Shown here: positions 27,424 through 36,526 of the stretch, piece after piece | Layout: every line of letters begins with the position of its first letter | How positions within the stretch are numbered: position 1 is the first letter of the stretch | DNA from: Listeria cossartiae subsp. cayugensis | GTDB taxonomy: Bacteria > Bacillota > Bacilli > Lactobacillales > Listeriaceae | Direction: 5' to 3' | DNA: 64,000 bases | Assembly: GCF_014229095.1 (NCBI RefSeq) | Contig: NZ_JAARZC010000002.1 | Location: 186,001-250,000 of the forward strand | The notes under the pieces: generated by a model | The model's database searches: none | Seen by the model: the letters and a program-made list of their open reading frames with translations, nothing else | What the model was told of the DNA's origin: nothing | Program-made: the position numbers and the translations under genes

Positions 27424-27960
27424 TTGGAAGAAAATAGCCAAAGAGTGCTAAGTAAAAAATGGATTATTGAAGCTTTATTAGATCTTTTAAAAACAAAACC
27501 ATATTCCGCAATTACAATCACTGAAATTACTAAAAGAGCTGGAGTTGCTCGCTTAACCTTCTATAGAAATTTTGAAAATAAAGATCAAATATTACTTGCT
27601 AGATCTAATTATCTTTTTGAAGAATATTTTAATGAATTACAAAAAGTAGAAGGAATAATTGATATAAACAATGCTTTGCTAGAGTGCTTTAACTACTGGA
27701 AACGTGATGCTCAAGTTATGGAAATTCTCATTAAGAACAATTTAATTCATTTATTGGATCAACCATTTTATTCTTTTTTAGAAAAAATAATGGAAGAAAT
27801 CCCCTCCCTTAATAGTTTGAATGAGACGCAGAAAACTTTTATACTAGGAGGTTTAACGCGGACAATGCTTCATTGGATTTCAACAAAAAGCACAGATTCA
27901 CCGGCTCAGGTGACTCAGTCCATTTTGAAGTTGGTTGATTTAGAGCATTTATCAGAGTAG
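27424..27960 (+). CDS. TetR-family transcriptional regulator
   Basis: 178 residues, starting with TTG after GAGGAGGAAGAG. The helix-turn-helix is clear: YSAITITEITKRAGVARLTFYRNFENKDQILL (about 27-58). The C-terminal part (LNETQKTFILGGLTRTMLHWI) resembles the TetR_C_8 type. It is divergent from the membrane protein-oxidoreductase pair and probably represses it, responding to an unknown small molecule. The local sequence is AT-rich compared with pta. Confidence 0.85.
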   Translation: MEENSQRVLSKKWIIEALLDLLKTKPYSAITITEITKRAGVARLTFYRNFENKDQILLARSNYLFEEYFNELQKVEGIIDINNALLECFNYWKRDAQVMEILIKNNLIHLLDQPFYSFLEKIMEEIPSLNSLNETQKTFILGGLTRTMLHWISTKSTDSPAQVTQSILKLVDLEHLSE

Positions 27961-28008
27961 CAGAAATTGGAAATGTTAAAAGCTTGTTTGACGAAAGGTG
28001 AGACGATA

Positions 28009-28174
28009 ATGAATTATATTAGATGGATCAGAGAAAAGGTAGTTAAATGAGAAGAGCTGGCGAAGATGTATCGAAGTATCTTCCAGCTTTAGAGAAATAC
28101 ATGTATGAATTTATATTTATGAGGGAATTCCGGAAAAAGATGCGAAATTGTATATAGAATCTATGGCAAAATAA
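28009..28174 (+). pseudogene. Decayed gene fragments downstream of the TetR gene
   Basis: An ATG at 28009 after AAAGGTGAG encodes MNYIRWIREKVVK and stops at 28050. The first eleven residues resemble the N-terminus of NUDIX hydrolases. A second piece from 28047 reads KYLPALEKYMYEF and, after a frame change, IYIYEGIPEKDAKLYIESMAK ending at 28174. This looks like a gene with an internal deletion and a frameshift. The 260-base gap holds nothing else besides the pdxT terminator. Confidence 0.5.
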
Positions 28175-28176
28175 TT

Positions 28177-28223
28177 AAAAAATACAGCGGAAATCATAGT
28201 TTAGATTTCCGCTGTATTTTTTT
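28177..28223. terminator. Terminator of pdxT, bidirectional
   Basis: AATACAGCGGAAATC pairs perfectly with GATTTCCGCTGTATT and is flanked by A and T tracts. Right edge of the accessory cassette. Confidence 0.93.
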
Positions 28224-28788
28224 ATACCATTTTTTCGAGGAAGTAACGCATCCAACGATTGTCATTAGTTAATTCAGGATGGAAGGCGGTTACGAGAATA
28301 TTCGCTTGTTGGGCAGCGACGATTCTCTCGTCAATTGTCGCTAATATGGTGACTTCATCGCTTGGTTCAATTAAGTAGGGAGCACGGATAAACACGGCTT
28401 CAAAGGGAGTTGCACCAAATGTTTCTACATTTAATTTGGCTTCAAAGCTTTCTTTCTGACGTCCAAAACCATTACGGATCGCGGTAGCGTCAATCAATCC
28501 TAGACTCTCTTCGCCACCTTCAATTTCTTTGGATAAAAGCACAAGCCCAGCACAAGTTCCAAAAATAGCTTTCCCTTCACTTGCAAATGCGCGGATAGGT
28601 TCCATTAAATCATAACGCTTCATAATTTTGCGCATCGTTGTGCTTTCACCACCGGGTAAAACAAGCCCGTCAAGCCCAGCTAAATCATTTGAACGCTTTA
28701 CTTTAAAAGCAAGAGCACCGGCTGATTCAATCATTTGGATATGTTCATCAACTGCACCTTGAAGTGCAAGTACACCAATTTTTTTCAT
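28222..28788 (-). CDS. pdxT: PdxT, glutaminase subunit of pyridoxal 5'-phosphate synthase
   Basis: 188 residues. It releases ammonia from glutamine and passes it to PdxS. The class I triad is visible: Cys79 in GTCAG, and His and Glu in FHPELT near residues 170-172. The LPGGESTT motif near residue 47 is typical. It lies one base after the pdxS stop, in a two-gene operon. Expression is expected to depend on the divergent PdxR. Confidence 0.96.
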   Translation of the reverse strand: MKKIGVLALQGAVDEHIQMIESAGALAFKVKRSNDLAGLDGLVLPGGESTTMRKIMKRYDLMEPIRAFASEGKAIFGTCAGLVLLSKEIEGGEESLGLIDATAIRNGFGRQKESFEAKLNVETFGATPFEAVFIRAPYLIEPSDEVTILATIDERIVAAQQANILVTAFHPELTNDNRWMRYFLEKMV

Positions 28789-28789
28789 A

Positions 28790-29677
28790 TTAAATGCTCC
28801 GATCTTGCATTCTGTCCTCTGGGTTAAGGCGAGACATTTCGATTCCTTTCATCGGGGAACCTAGCTCTTTGGAAAGTTTTCCGATTAGCTCATAGTCAGT
28901 ATAGTAAGTAGTAGCTTGGACAATCGCACTGGCAAATTTGGCAGGGTTATCAGATTTGAAAATACCAGAGCCAACGAAAACGCCGTCTGCTCCAAGTTCC
29001 ATCATTAGTGCAGCATCAGCGGGAGTCGCAACACCACCAGCAGCAAAATTAACGACCGGAAGTTTGCCAAGTGTTTTAATTTCTTTGATCAGTTCATACG
29101 GAGCACCGAAATTTTTAGCGGCAACCATTAACTCGTCATCTGTCATACCAGCAATTTGACGGATTTGGCCGTTTACTTGGCGCATATGACGAACAGCTTC
29201 GACGATATTACCAGTTCCGGGTTCTCCTTTTGTACGGAGCATGGCAGCACCTTCACCAATACGGCGGAGCGCTTCACCAATATCACGACAACCACACACG
29301 AAAGGAACAGTGAAATCTGATTTTAGTAAATGGAATTCATCATCAGCGGGAGTTAATACTTCACTTTCGTCAATATAATCCACGCCCATTGCTTCAAGGA
29401 CGCGCGCTTCTGTAATGTGACCAATACGAGCTTTTGCCATAACAGGGATAGAGACAGCATTCATTACTTCTTCGACAATGCGAGGGTCAGCCATTCGAGC
29501 GACACCACCGGCTGCGCGAATATCGGAAGGAACCCGTTCAAGCGCCATAACTGCAACTGCACCAGCTTCTTCCGCGATTTTTGCTTGTTCAGCATTAACT
29601 ACATCCATAATGACGCCGCCTTTTTGCATTTGCGCCATACCACGTTTTATACGATCAGTACCAACTTTTTTCTCCAT
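28790..29677 (-). CDS. pdxS: PdxS, pyridoxal 5'-phosphate synthase lyase subunit
   Basis: 295 residues. It builds PLP from ribose 5-phosphate, glyceraldehyde 3-phosphate and ammonia as a dodecameric (beta/alpha)8 barrel. Family landmarks are [21 protein letters not shown] at the N-terminus, the lysine in MAKARIGH near residue 82, and the [19 protein letters not shown] and [11 protein letters not shown] phosphate-binding loops. The ATG at 29677 is chosen; codons further upstream are in frame but homologues start MEKKVGT or similar. First gene of pdxS-pdxT. Confidence 0.97.
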   Translation of the reverse strand: MEKKVGTDRIKRGMAQMQKGGVIMDVVNAEQAKIAEEAGAVAVMALERVPSDIRAAGGVARMADPRIVEEVMNAVSIPVMAKARIGHITEARVLEAMGVDYIDESEVLTPADDEFHLLKSDFTVPFVCGCRDIGEALRRIGEGAAMLRTKGEPGTGNIVEAVRHMRQVNGQIRQIAGMTDDELMVAAKNFGAPYELIKEIKTLGKLPVVNFAAGGVATPADAALMMELGADGVFVGSGIFKSDNPAKFASAIVQATTYYTDYELIGKLSKELGSPMKGIEMSRLNPEDRMQDRSI

Positions 29678-29754
29678 ATTAACAACCTCCATCAAAGTTA
29701 ATTGAAATTACCTGACTATTATGATAAGCTAAAAGCCATTTCGTACAAACAGCC

Positions 29755-29782
29755 AATTGGATGTTGTTTTCTCCATCCAATT
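29755..29782. promoter_or_regulatory. Inverted repeat in the pdxS-pdxR intergenic region
   Basis: AATTGGATG (29755-29763) and CATCCAATT (29774-29782) form a perfect 9-base inverted repeat with a 10-base gap, just upstream of the pdxR ribosome site. It could be part of PdxR control or a hairpin in the pdxR leader. Confidence 0.55.
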
Positions 29783-29803
29783 TATATAGGAGGAATGGTG
29801 TGG

Positions 29804-31249
29804 ATGTGGCAACTAACTAGAAATTCGAGTTTACCGATTTATTTACAAATTGTTGATTTAATCGAAACGAAAATTATGAATGGTGAACTTTTGCCAGAAG
29901 AAAAATTGCCTCCGGAAAGGCAGTTGGCGGAGATGTTTGGTGTGAATCGTTCGACAGTTGTGCGGGCGCTCGATGAACTTACGGCGCGGGCAGTTATCAT
30001 TCGCAAACAAGGAAGCGGAACGACGGTTAATGCGGAAAAATGGGGGCTTTTTGCAGGGCAGTCAACGAATTGGCGCCATTATTTAACACAAGGCGGTTTT
30101 ACACCGGCAGTTCCCTATATTCGCCAAACCGGCGTGATGGAACAAGTGGATGCGGAACGGGTGATTGATGCTGCGAGTGGTGAACTTCCACTGGAAATGA
30201 CGCCGAAAATGGAAACGCCGAGTCTTTCATGGCAGTCTTTTATTGCCGAGGAGCAGCTAGAAGACGAAGCGGGTTACAGGCCTTTGCGAGAAACGATTCA
30301 AAAACAAATGAAAGCTGCATATGGATTAGAGTCGCGACCGGAACAAATTTTGATTACATCTGGTGCGCAACAAGCACTCTTCTTAATTACGCAATGTTTA
30401 TTAAAACCGGGTGATGCTGTAGCAATTGAGTCGCCGTCTTATTTTTATTCGCTATCGTTATTTCAATCAGCAGGCTTACGAATTTTTGCTTTACCAATGG
30501 ATGAGGATGGCGTGATTATTTCCGAGTTGCGCGATTTATACCATAAACATCGTGTCAAAATGGTATTTGTTAATCCGACATTTCAAAATCCGACTGGGCT
30601 AGTGATGAGTTTAAAGCGGCGCAAAGAACTCGTGAAAATTTGCGCTCACTTGCAAATTCCGATTGTGGAAGATGATCCATTTTCAGAATTGGCCGCGCTC
30701 GATAGCCGAATTCCAGCGCCGTTAAAGCAACTGGACACGGATAATGTGTTATATATTGGCTCACTTTCAAAAATTATGGGATCAACTACACGAATTGGTT
30801 GGCTAATTGGACCAACCGCGGTTATTGAACGACTCGCGCTCGCCAGACAAGAAATGGATTTTGGTTTAAGTATTTTTCCGCAAGTTTTGGCTAACAGTGT
30901 ATTAAATACGGCGGGATATAGTAGCCATTTAAAACAATTGCATGATGTTTTAGAACAGCGGCGCGATAACTTAATCGAAGCTTTGGATGAAATTGTACCG
31001 GACGAGCTGACGTTTATTAAACCACAAGGCGGATTTCATTTATGGGTAAAATTACCAATTGAATTTCGCGCGATTCGTGATTTTGATATTTTTTTAGCGA
31101 ATGATTTACTCGTGATGCCAGGATTTTTATTCGGGGTAAAAGAGACCGTTATTCGCGTAACTTATGCACGACTTGAGAAGGAAGATGCGATACGTGTTGC
31201 GGCAATAATAAAACAAATTTTATTAGAAAAAAAGTGCGAGGAAGCTTGA
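29804..31249 (+). CDS. pdxR: PdxR, MocR-family activator of pdxST
   Basis: 481 residues. An N-terminal GntR winged helix (about 10-75: LPIYLQIVDLIETKI to VNRSTVVRALDEL) is joined to an aminotransferase-like domain. The PLP lysine lies in SLSKIMGSTTRIGW near residue 325, preceded by the NPTFQNPTG and EDDPFSE blocks. PLP binding turns this family from activator to repressor; the Listeria protein is known to be required for pdxST expression. ATG 29804 is chosen (AGGAGG ten bases upstream); ATG, GTG and TTG codons upstream are closer to or before that site. Confidence 0.92.
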   Translation: MWQLTRNSSLPIYLQIVDLIETKIMNGELLPEEKLPPERQLAEMFGVNRSTVVRALDELTARAVIIRKQGSGTTVNAEKWGLFAGQSTNWRHYLTQGGFTPAVPYIRQTGVMEQVDAERVIDAASGELPLEMTPKMETPSLSWQSFIAEEQLEDEAGYRPLRETIQKQMKAAYGLESRPEQILITSGAQQALFLITQCLLKPGDAVAIESPSYFYSLSLFQSAGLRIFALPMDEDGVIISELRDLYHKHRVKMVFVNPTFQNPTGLVMSLKRRKELVKICAHLQIPIVEDDPFSELAALDSRIPAPLKQLDTDNVLYIGSLSKIMGSTTRIGWLIGPTAVIERLALARQEMDFGLSIFPQVLANSVLNTAGYSSHLKQLHDVLEQRRDNLIEALDEIVPDELTFIKPQGGFHLWVKLPIEFRAIRDFDIFLANDLLVMPGFLFGVKETVIRVTYARLEKEDAIRVAAIIKQILLEKKCEEA

Positions 31250-31274
31250 TTTAAAGCTGATTCGCACTTTTTTC
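31228..31274 (+). terminator. Terminator of pdxR
   Basis: AAAAAGTGCGA pairs with TCGCACTTTTTT around a loop that includes the pdxR stop codon. Confidence 0.88.
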
Positions 31275-31329
31275 ATATTCCCCTCGAATACCTTCTAATC
31301 TATAATAGAAAGAGACCCCAAAATGTCAC

Positions 31330-31371
31330 TCATCACAATAAATCTTTCTGCCAAAAGATAAGTTGTGATGA
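31330..31371 (+). promoter_or_regulatory. Long hairpin upstream of the PTS activator gene
   Basis: TCATCACAA and TTGTGATGA, then ATCTTT and AAAGAT inside them, form a two-segment near-symmetrical stem with a 6-base loop. It sits 59 bases ahead of the activator start. It may be an operator or an RNA switch; the following bases are not a clean U-run. Confidence 0.6.
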
Positions 31372-31429
31372 ATCAGCATTTTTATGTAAGGGTTATCATT
31401 TACTATTAATATAAGGGAGGGGAAAGTAG

Positions 31430-33436
31430 ATGGAACAGAATTGTAAGGAATTAATTACTTATCTGCTCTTGAATCGGCAAGTGAATCTTAGAAATGTTTC
31501 CAAAAATTTTAAGGTAACAAAAGAAGCAATTAGCGCACAGATTACACAAATAAACCATCTACTAAAGTCAGAACCAATTTTAATTGACCATGACATGATT
31601 TTTGTTACAGATGTATGTAGAGAAGCTTGTTACCGGCTTTTAACTGCGGAAGAGCAACAGTTATTTTCGTTTTATGAGGTAAATATTCGTCGCAAACTTA
31701 TCATGATTAAATTACTGCTTCACAATCATTACATGTCACTCGGCGCACTTGCGGAATATGTTTATGTGAGTAAAAATACGATGTTAACAGATGTGAAAAG
31801 TATCAAGGAAAGCTTGCATGAATTCGAAATACAACTAGATTACTCACGAAAAGATGGTTATGCAGTTTCCGGTTCAGAATTCTTGATTCGTAATTTACTG
31901 GCGGAACTTATTCGCGAAGTCGTTCAGACCCCGTACGGGAAATTCGTACTTGATGAAAAGAAGCTCATTACAGTCAGTGAAGTCTTTTTACTAAAAAAAC
32001 GACTGGAAAAAGTCGAAAGTAAACTTCAAATTACATTTACAGATGAACAAATGGAAGAATTGCCCTATATCCTCCATGGCATCATCAAACGATCCAAAGT
32101 AACAAACAAGAAATGGACATTTAAAATTGAAATGTATGACATCAAAAATACCCGTGAGTTCCCGATAATGAAAGAAATGTTTTGGGGTTATGACTTTTTA
32201 AGTGAAAATGATTTGCTTTACTTATCGTTACAAGTACTCGCTTCGAATTTAGTCGAGTCGGCGCTTCATTTCTCAGACAGTGAAGAAATCGCCTACGCAG
32301 TTGATGAGTTCATCCGCTTACTAGAAATGTATTTTGCGACCGAAATCATGAAGAAAAATGAGTTTAAAGAAAAAGTGATTTTACATGTCAGACCAGCAAT
32401 TTACAGGACGATTTTAGGATTTCAAATCAATAATCCGCTTAAAAAACAATTTATCAAAGAATACACCCCAACATTCAACATTGTAGAAAAAGCCTCCAAA
32501 CCTTTTGAAAAATTGGTTGGCCGTAAGTGGTCGGAAGAGGAAATTGTGTACCTTTCGATGATAGTTCTTGGATGGATGTATCAAATCGAGGAAACGGAAC
32601 AGCCGATTTTCCGCGCAGTCGTCCTTTGTAAAAGTGGTACATCCATCTCCAAACTACTGTTAGAAAATTTGAAAATGATGTTTCCAAGTATTGATTTCCA
32701 AGGAGCTTATGCGGTGCGGCAATTAAATACGGTTGCCCGTGATATTGATTTTATTTTTACGACCGTTCCAGTACAGAGCGATGCTACCATTTTCGTGATT
32801 CCGTCGATTTTAAGTAAAGATAGCCGACAAATCCTTAGAGAACAAGTCGATAAAGCCATCGAAATGGACAGTCATAAAAAAACCAAAGAACTACTTGCCA
32901 TGCTAAAAGATGAAATTCCCGAAGAAAACATTCGCTTAGTGCAAGCTAAAGTGGAATCATTTTTCAGTAAAAAAGAGCAGCTTGTGGAGAAAAAAGAACC
33001 AGAACCAATGCGGATTACCGAAGAACAGGTTCATTTTTTAGAAACGCCACTTGAGTGGGAGAGGCTGGTTTCGGCGGCGTTTGCACCAATGTTAGAACGA
33101 GGAACAGTGGATACTTGTTACATTCATACTTGCGAAGAAATCTTCTATCAAAATTATGAGCAGATGATGATTGGACCGAATATTTATTTACCTCATGCTA
33201 AACCGGCGAATGGCGTAATCGAGCAAGATATTCAGTTGATGATAATGAAAGCGGACACAAAAACGCCGGTGGACGAAACAGTCAAAATCATGATTGCCCT
33301 AGCCCCATCCGAACAAAACAAACACATACCACTATTACTAAAATTGAACGAAATTTTCTTACAGCCAGAAAGGTTAGTGGAACTTCTTGCTTCAACTAAC
33401 AAAAAGAAAATCGTTGAAATCCTTGAAAGGGGGTGA
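31430..33436 (+). CDS. PRD-containing PTS transcriptional activator (MtlR/DeoR-like, with EIIB and EIIA domains)
   Basis: 668 residues. Order of domains: two N-terminal helix-turn-helix modules (about 5-55 and 95-145), PRD1 (about 190-290), PRD2 (about 300-395), a galactitol-type EIIB-like domain with CKSGTS near residue 404, and an EIIA-like domain with PHAKP near residue 590. Phosphorylation of the PRD histidines by HPr or by EII proteins controls such activators. It is the first gene of the galactitol-type PTS cluster and presumably activates it. Older annotation calls it an antiterminator, but the HTH modules point to DNA binding. Confidence 0.88.
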   Translation: MEQNCKELITYLLLNRQVNLRNVSKNFKVTKEAISAQITQINHLLKSEPILIDHDMIFVTDVCREACYRLLTAEEQQLFSFYEVNIRRKLIMIKLLLHNHYMSLGALAEYVYVSKNTMLTDVKSIKESLHEFEIQLDYSRKDGYAVSGSEFLIRNLLAELIREVVQTPYGKFVLDEKKLITVSEVFLLKKRLEKVESKLQITFTDEQMEELPYILHGIIKRSKVTNKKWTFKIEMYDIKNTREFPIMKEMFWGYDFLSENDLLYLSLQVLASNLVESALHFSDSEEIAYAVDEFIRLLEMYFATEIMKKNEFKEKVILHVRPAIYRTILGFQINNPLKKQFIKEYTPTFNIVEKASKPFEKLVGRKWSEEEIVYLSMIVLGWMYQIEETEQPIFRAVVLCKSGTSISKLLLENLKMMFPSIDFQGAYAVRQLNTVARDIDFIFTTVPVQSDATIFVIPSILSKDSRQILREQVDKAIEMDSHKKTKELLAMLKDEIPEENIRLVQAKVESFFSKKEQLVEKKEPEPMRITEEQVHFLETPLEWERLVSAAFAPMLERGTVDTCYIHTCEEIFYQNYEQMMIGPNIYLPHAKPANGVIEQDIQLMIMKADTKTPVDETVKIMIALAPSEQNKHIPLLLKLNEIFLQPERLVELLASTNKKKIVEILERG

Positions 33437-33443
33437 GCGTCAC

Positions 33444-33911
33444 GTGGATTACCATGATTTGTTTCAAAAAGAGTTAACCCTGATAAATTCAAGTTACGAG
33501 AGTCAGGCAGAACTTTTTGAATACACGAGCAAGATATTAGAGAAAGAGCAGTATGTAGAGCCCACTTTTAAAGAAGCAGTAACAAGCCGAGAAGTAGTTT
33601 TTCCTACTGGACTCGAGATGAATGGCATCAAAATCGCAATTCCTCATACAGACACGATTTATGTAAAACGTCCTTTTGTACTCGTAAATAAACTTTCTAC
33701 ACCGGTTCCTTTTGTTCAAATGGGAACGACAGATAAGTGGATTGATGTCGAAGTAATTTTCATGTTAGGAATCAAAAATCCCCAAGATCAAGTTCCACTG
33801 CTTTCAAGTATCATGGAAAAATTTATGGAAGCAGACTTTGTGGAACAAATAAAAGAAATGAATGATAGCAATACTTTATGTGATTTCCTAAAAAAACAAT
33901 TTGGAGAGTGA
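33444..33911 (+). CDS. PTS EIIA component, galactitol/fructose-mannitol type
   Basis: 155 residues, starting with GTG after AAAGGGGGTGAG. The phosphorylated histidine is in the IAIPHTDTIYVK motif near residue 65, as in EIIA domains of the PTS_EIIA_2 family. It passes phosphate from HPr to the EIIB encoded next. It starts seven bases after the activator stop and is followed within five bases by EIIB, so the genes form one operon. Confidence 0.9.
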   Translation: MDYHDLFQKELTLINSSYESQAELFEYTSKILEKEQYVEPTFKEAVTSREVVFPTGLEMNGIKIAIPHTDTIYVKRPFVLVNKLSTPVPFVQMGTTDKWIDVEVIFMLGIKNPQDQVPLLSSIMEKFMEADFVEQIKEMNDSNTLCDFLKKQFGE

Positions 33912-33916
33912 TTACA

Positions 33917-34192
33917 ATGAAAAAAGTTATCGTAGCATGTGGATCAGGAGTAGCGACAAGTCAAACAGTTGCCTCCAAAGTAGAACGTATTTTAAAAGAA
34001 AAGGGCGTTCGCGCGACAGTAGAAGCAGTAGACATTAAGTCACTTGAACAACACATTAAAACAAGTGATGTTTACGTGGCGATTACAAAAGCAAACAAAG
34101 AATTTGATATTCCAACATTAAATGGTATTGCTTTCTTAACTGGCATGGGCATGGACGAAGAAACAGAAAAATTACTGAACGCCTTGAAATAA
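33917..34192 (+). CDS. PTS EIIB component, galactitol family
   Basis: 91 residues. The phosphocysteine lies in VIVACGSGVATSQTVASKV near residue 9, the standard galactitol-type EIIB loop. The ATG at 33917 follows GGAGAGTGA. It accepts phosphate from EIIA and phosphorylates the sugar during uptake through EIIC. Confidence 0.92.
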   Translation: MKKVIVACGSGVATSQTVASKVERILKEKGVRATVEAVDIKSLEQHIKTSDVYVAITKANKEFDIPTLNGIAFLTGMGMDEETEKLLNALK

Positions 34193-34225
34193 AAACAAAC
34201 AAGATAAAATAGGGAGCGTGAAAAA

Positions 34226-35575
34226 ATGGAGTCATTACAATCAGTTATACAGTTTATTTTGAACCTTGGAGCTGCCGTTTTTGTTCCAGCACTGATGATT
34301 ATTATTGGGCTAATCGTACGAATGAAAGTGAGAGATGCAGTAAGTGCGGGGATTATTCTAGGGGTAGCTTTCCTTGGAATGAATATTGTTATTGGCTTTA
34401 TGATTGAGGCTTTAACACCTGCTGCACAAGGACTTGCAGAGAGAACAGGGATTAATTTAAGCATCTTAGACGGAGGATGGACATCAATGGCAACACTTGC
34501 TTGGGCGTGGCCATTTGCTTTCTTGATGTTCCCGCTACAACTTGGTATTAACGCAATTATGCTCGTTATCAATAAAACCAAAACCTTAAACGTCGATTTA
34601 TGGAATGTTTGGGGCAAAATTTTAACAGCCGTACTTATTATTGGCGTAACACAAAATGTTTACTTAGCATTTATTGTTGCCGGAATTCAAATTGTTACAG
34701 AACTAATTCTATGTGATGCCAACCAACGTCAAATTCAAGAATTAAATGGGATTCCTGGTGTAACCGTTTCCCACGGTATGATGATTTTCTGTATTTTCTT
34801 AATGCCAATTGACTGGTTACTGAAGAAAATTCCAGCACTACGTAAAGATATGGATGCCAATGCATTAAAAGATAAAATTGGTATTTTTGCCGAAAACCAT
34901 GTAATGGGCTTTATTATCGGTGGACTTCTAGGGATTGCAGCTGGTTATGATGTAGCGAAAACGTTGATGTTAGCCATGCAAGCTGCTGCGGCATTAACAC
35001 TATTCCCGATGGTTGCGAAACTATTTATGCAAGCATTATCCCCATTATCTGATGGTATTTCTGAATTCATGAAACGCAAATTTAAAAACCGTGAATTGTT
35101 CATTGGGCTAGATTGGCCGATTTTAGCAGGATGTAGTGAAGTATGGGTAGCTATCGTTCTTATGGTCCCAGTGACACTTATTTTTGCGCTAATTTTACCA
35201 GGAAATGGCGTTTTACCGTTTGCCGGAATATTAAATATTTCCTTGTGTGCACCAGCGCTTATCGTAACAGGTGGGAACTTGATCCGAATGATTATCCTAG
35301 GAACAATTACAACACCAATTTTCTTATATGTATCGACTTTCTTCGCAGGATCAATCACAGACTTAGCGCATTCAACAGGAGCAATTTCGCTTAAAGCTGG
35401 GCAACAAATTACTTGGAGTACGCTTGAGTATCCAGTGTTCCGTTATGTATTTGCAGAAGCAGCACAGTTCACTATTTTAGGATTTATTTTTGTCGCGATT
35501 TGGGTACTATTACTAGTATTCTACGTGAAAATGATGAAAAAACGAACTATTGAACTAGAAAAAGCTAGCTCTTAA
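34226..35575 (+). CDS. PTS EIIC component, galactitol family permease
   Basis: 449 residues, polytopic with about ten to twelve helices. The start QSVIQFILNLGAAVFVPALMI and the SPLSDGISEF segment are typical of GatC-type EIIC proteins. It forms the membrane channel of the PTS; the transported sugar cannot be read from the sequence. The operon lacks a galactitol-1-phosphate dehydrogenase, which matters for the likely substrate. RBS AGGGAGCG. Confidence 0.9.
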   Translation: MESLQSVIQFILNLGAAVFVPALMIIIGLIVRMKVRDAVSAGIILGVAFLGMNIVIGFMIEALTPAAQGLAERTGINLSILDGGWTSMATLAWAWPFAFLMFPLQLGINAIMLVINKTKTLNVDLWNVWGKILTAVLIIGVTQNVYLAFIVAGIQIVTELILCDANQRQIQELNGIPGVTVSHGMMIFCIFLMPIDWLLKKIPALRKDMDANALKDKIGIFAENHVMGFIIGGLLGIAAGYDVAKTLMLAMQAAAALTLFPMVAKLFMQALSPLSDGISEFMKRKFKNRELFIGLDWPILAGCSEVWVAIVLMVPVTLIFALILPGNGVLPFAGILNISLCAPALIVTGGNLIRMIILGTITTPIFLYVSTFFAGSITDLAHSTGAISLKAGQQITWSTLEYPVFRYVFAEAAQFTILGFIFVAIWVLLLVFYVKMMKKRTIELEKASS

Positions 35576-35592
35576 GAAATAGGAGTGATGAG

Positions 35593-36525
35593 ATGATTTA
35601 TACGATAACATTAAATCCAGCTATTGACCGGTTGCTTTTCATTAATGGAGAGTTGGAAAAAAGGAAGACTAATCGAGTCAAAAAAACGGAATTTGATTGC
35701 GGGGGAAAGGGGCTTCATGTTTCGGGCGTGCTATCGAAATTCGGAATTAAAAATGAAGCACTTGGAATTGCGGGATCAGACAATCTCGACAAACTATATG
35801 CCATTCTAAAAGAAAAACATATCAACCATGATTTCCTTGTAGAAGCTGGAACTTCGACAAGAGAATGCTTCGTCGTCTTGAGTGATGACACGAATGGCAG
35901 CACCATGATACCAGAAGCTGGTTTTACCGTAAGTCAGACCAACAAAGTGAACCTTTTAAAACAAATCGCTAAAAAAGTTAAAAAAGAGGACATGGTGGTG
36001 ATTGCTGGATCCCCGCCTCCTCATTATACATTATCTGATTTTAAAGAACTACTAAGAACTGTCAAAGCAACAGGCGCGTTTCTTGGATGTGATAATTCCG
36101 GTGAATATTTAAACGTAGCTGTCGAAATGGGTGTCGATTTCATTAAGCCAAATGAAGATGAAGTAGTGGCCATTTTAGATGAAAAGACGAATTCACTGGA
36201 AGAAAACATTCGCACGTTAGCCAAGCAAATCCCTTATCTAGTCGTTTCGCTTGGAGCAAAAGGATCGATGTGCGCACATAATGGCAAATTGTATCAAGTT
36301 ATTCCGCCAAAAGTGGAGGAACGCAATGATACTGGGGCTGGCGATGTGTTTGTCGGTGCATTTATCGCGGGACTTGCAATGAATATGCCGATTACCGAAA
36401 CGTTAAAAGTCGCGACAGGTTGCTCAGCCAGCAAAGTCATGCAACAAGATAGTTCGAGCTTTGATTTAGAAGCTGCTGGAAAACTTAAAAATCAAGTAAG
36501 TATTATACAATTGGAGGAGAGATAA
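35593..36525 (+). CDS. PfkB-family sugar-phosphate kinase (1-phosphofructokinase/tagatose-6-phosphate kinase type)
   Basis: 310 residues. The FruK/LacC signature is present: TLNPAIDRLLFI at the N-terminus, the CGGKGLHVSGVLSKFG glycine-rich block near residue 37, and the catalytic NDTGAGDVFVGAFIAG near residue 240 with the base Asp. It phosphorylates a ketose monophosphate to a bisphosphate with ATP. Its position between the PTS permease and an aldolase suggests the order import, second phosphorylation, cleavage. Confidence 0.88.
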   Translation: MIYTITLNPAIDRLLFINGELEKRKTNRVKKTEFDCGGKGLHVSGVLSKFGIKNEALGIAGSDNLDKLYAILKEKHINHDFLVEAGTSTRECFVVLSDDTNGSTMIPEAGFTVSQTNKVNLLKQIAKKVKKEDMVVIAGSPPPHYTLSDFKELLRTVKATGAFLGCDNSGEYLNVAVEMGVDFIKPNEDEVVAILDEKTNSLEENIRTLAKQIPYLVVSLGAKGSMCAHNGKLYQVIPPKVEERNDTGAGDVFVGAFIAGLAMNMPITETLKVATGCSASKVMQQDSSSFDLEAAGKLKNQVSIIQLEER

Positions 36526-36526
36526 T

